A stretch of DNA of 6,210 nucleotides from Comamonadaceae bacterium (GTDB taxonomy: Bacteria; Pseudomonadota; Gammaproteobacteria; Burkholderiales; Burkholderiaceae_C): positions 1 to 6,210 of the forward strand of contig CANIRI010000150.1 of the NCBI GenBank assembly GCA_947469815.1. The letters are read 5' to 3'. Below are positions 5,200 to 6,210 of the stretch, in pieces; within the stretch, counting starts at the first letter, position 1, and each line of letters starts with the position of its first letter. The position numbers and the translations under genes were made by a program. Below the pieces are notes generated by a model. That model was given only the letters and a program-made list of their open reading frames with translations. It was not told the DNA's origin and made no database searches.

Positions 5200-6210
5200 G
5201 TTGTGGCAACTGACAATTTGACTGGCCTCCCGACCCCCGTAGACGTGGTCATTATGGCGGCGGGTAAAGGCACCCGCATGATGAGCAGCCTGCCCAAGGT
5301 CTTGCACCGCCTGGCCGGGCTTCCCCTGATCGGCCATGTGCTGCAAACCGCCCACAGCCTGCAGGCCCGCAAAACGGTGGTGATCACCGGTCATGGGGCA
5401 GATGCGGTAGAGGCTGCGCTTGGCGGCCCCGGCGCACACCCCGGCCTGCAGTTCGCCCGGCAAATGCCCCAACTCGGCACCGGCCATGCGGTCCAACAGG
5501 CCGCACCGCTCCTGGCCGATGACGGTGTGGTGCTGGTGCTTTCGGGCGACGTGCCCCTGATTCAGGCGGACACGCTGCGCGCGCTGGTGGCGGCTTGCGC
5601 CGGACAGCGGCTGGCTTTGCTCACCATCCATTTCGCCGACCCGACGGGTTATGGGCGGGTGTTGCGCACCGGCGACGCCGTGCAGGCCATCGTGGAGCAC
5701 AAAGACGCCAGCGACGCACAGCGCGCAGTGACCGAGGTCTATAGCGGCATCATGGCGGCCCCGGCGCGCGCGCTGAAAGGTTGGCTGGCGCGGCTGGACA
5801 ACGACAACGCGCAAGGCGAGTTTTACCTGACCGATGTGGTGCGCATGGCGGTCGCCGATGGCGTGGAAGTGGCGGCACACACCATTGGTGACCCGCTGCA
5901 AGTGGCCGGCATCAACAGCCCGGCGCAACTGGCCGAACTGGAGCGCGCCCACCAGATGCGCATAGCGCAGTCGCTCATGGAGCGCGGCGTGCGCCTGCAA
6001 GACCCGGCGCGGCTGGATGTGCGCGGCACGCTGGAATGCGGCCAGGACGTGGAAATTGACGTGAACTGTGTTTTTGAGGGTCGGGTGCAACTCGGCGACG
6101 GCGCGCGCATCGGCGCGAACTGCGTCATCGCCAATTGCGTAATTGAACGCGGCGCGGTGATCCAAGCCTTCACCCATATTGACGGCGAAAAGGCCGGTGT
6201 CACCGTGGGC
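5197..6210 (+). CDS. glmU: Bifunctional GlmU, 3' end beyond the window
   Basis: GlmU acetylates glucosamine-1-phosphate and then uridylylates GlcNAc-1-phosphate to UDP-GlcNAc, the precursor of peptidoglycan and lipid A. The window holds 338 uninterrupted codons of the roughly 455-480 expected, with no stop before the edge. The uridyltransferase domain is complete: AAGKGTRM (21-28), LPKVL (32-36), QLGTGHAVQ (92-100), SGDVPL (116-121) with metal ligand Asp118, GYGRVLR (151-157), IVEHKDA (165-171) with Glu167, NAQGEFYLTD (204-213) and AGIN (237-240) with metal ligand Asn240. From about 270 the left-handed beta-helix begins (DPARLDVRGTLECGQDVEID, then hexapeptide repeats); the window stops just before the conserved arginine motif and acetyltransferase active site. 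At the position of E. coli Asn169 there is Tyr182. The start is ATG 5197 or GTG 5203; the latter has the better-spaced ribosome-binding site. The family core begins at about residue 16. Identification is certain; acetyltransferase residues cannot be checked here. Confidence 0.95.
   Translation, partial: MVVATDNLTGLPTPVDVVIMAAGKGTRMMSSLPKVLHRLAGLPLIGHVLQTAHSLQARKTVVITGHGADAVEAALGGPGAHPGLQFARQMPQLGTGHAVQQAAPLLADDGVVLVLSGDVPLIQADTLRALVAACAGQRLALLTIHFADPTGYGRVLRTGDAVQAIVEHKDASDAQRAVTEVYSGIMAAPARALKGWLARLDNDNAQGEFYLTDVVRMAVADGVEVAAHTIGDPLQVAGINSPAQLAELERAHQMRIAQSLMERGVRLQDPARLDVRGTLECGQDVEIDVNCVFEGRVQLGDGARIGANCVIANCVIERGAVIQAFTHIDGEKAGVTVG
5226..5230 (-). promoter_or_regulatory. Alternative ribosome-binding site, lipoprotein gene
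   Basis: The minus strand reads GGAGG at 5230-5226, a strong Shine-Dalgarno core. It is 27 bases from ATG 5198, too far, but nine bases from an in-frame TTG at 5216. It lies inside the glmU reading frame. It suggests the lipoprotein may start with MSVATTMPF; the lipobox Cys would then be residue 39. Confidence 0.4.

Noticed and set aside
5199..5387. Lipoprotein gene starting at ATG 5387, adding 63 residues
   Set aside because: The extra residues lie antisense to the conserved glmU N-terminus and would place the lipobox Cys at about 96, far too deep for a lipoprotein signal.
4711..6177. Open frame of 488 codons on the minus strand
   Set aside because: It spans the lipoprotein gene in another frame and the antisense of glmU. 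It is His/Arg/Ala rich without a domain, while glmU on the plus strand has all its catalytic motifs.
1..6210. Defence system, mobile element, CRISPR array or other novel system
   Set aside because: All six genes except the lipoprotein belong to well-known housekeeping families. I found no direct-repeat arrays, transposase or integrase motifs, or obvious change in base composition.

Overview
The window looks like ordinary core chromosome from a GC-rich betaproteobacterium of the Burkholderiales, most likely Comamonadaceae. I infer this from protein resemblance (Coq7, Slt, 5-formyl-THF cyclo-ligase and GlmU all read like that group), strong G/C preference at third codon positions, and ubiquinone synthesis beside a Gram-negative envelope gene set. 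The species cannot be named from the sequence alone. There are no RNA genes, insertion sequences, CRISPR arrays or phage genes, and I found no convincing new multi-gene system.

Layout. Positions 1-147 hold no gene I can support; they contain one very strong hairpin terminator (74-111), probably closing a gene to the left. Then coq7 (148-807, +) for ubiquinone synthesis. A convergent gap (808-886) carries the terminator of a minus-strand pair, slt (soluble lytic transglycosylase, 1589-3619) followed 18 bases later by a glutathione S-transferase gene (887-1570). Divergent from slt across only 30 bases is the 5-formyltetrahydrofolate cyclo-ligase gene (3650-4273, +). It converges with a minus-strand lipoprotein gene of DUF6279 type (4299-5198). 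That gene is divergent from glmU (5197-6210, +, running off the right edge), and the two start codons share the tetranucleotide CATG.

How the genes relate. GlmU makes UDP-GlcNAc, the precursor of peptidoglycan and lipid A, while Slt cleaves peptidoglycan. The lipoprotein is probably anchored in the envelope but has no known role. Coq7 and the folate enzyme are housekeeping metabolism. Apart from slt-gst the genes alternate in strand, so most are probably single transcription units.

The points most worth a second look are structural: the overlapping divergent starts of the lipoprotein gene and glmU, with ribosome-binding sites that favour alternative non-ATG starts; a four-run G-quadruplex motif on the template strand at the very start of coq7; the TTG start of slt in a 30-base divergent gap; and a Tyr in GlmU where the E. 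coli enzyme has a sugar-contacting Asn.
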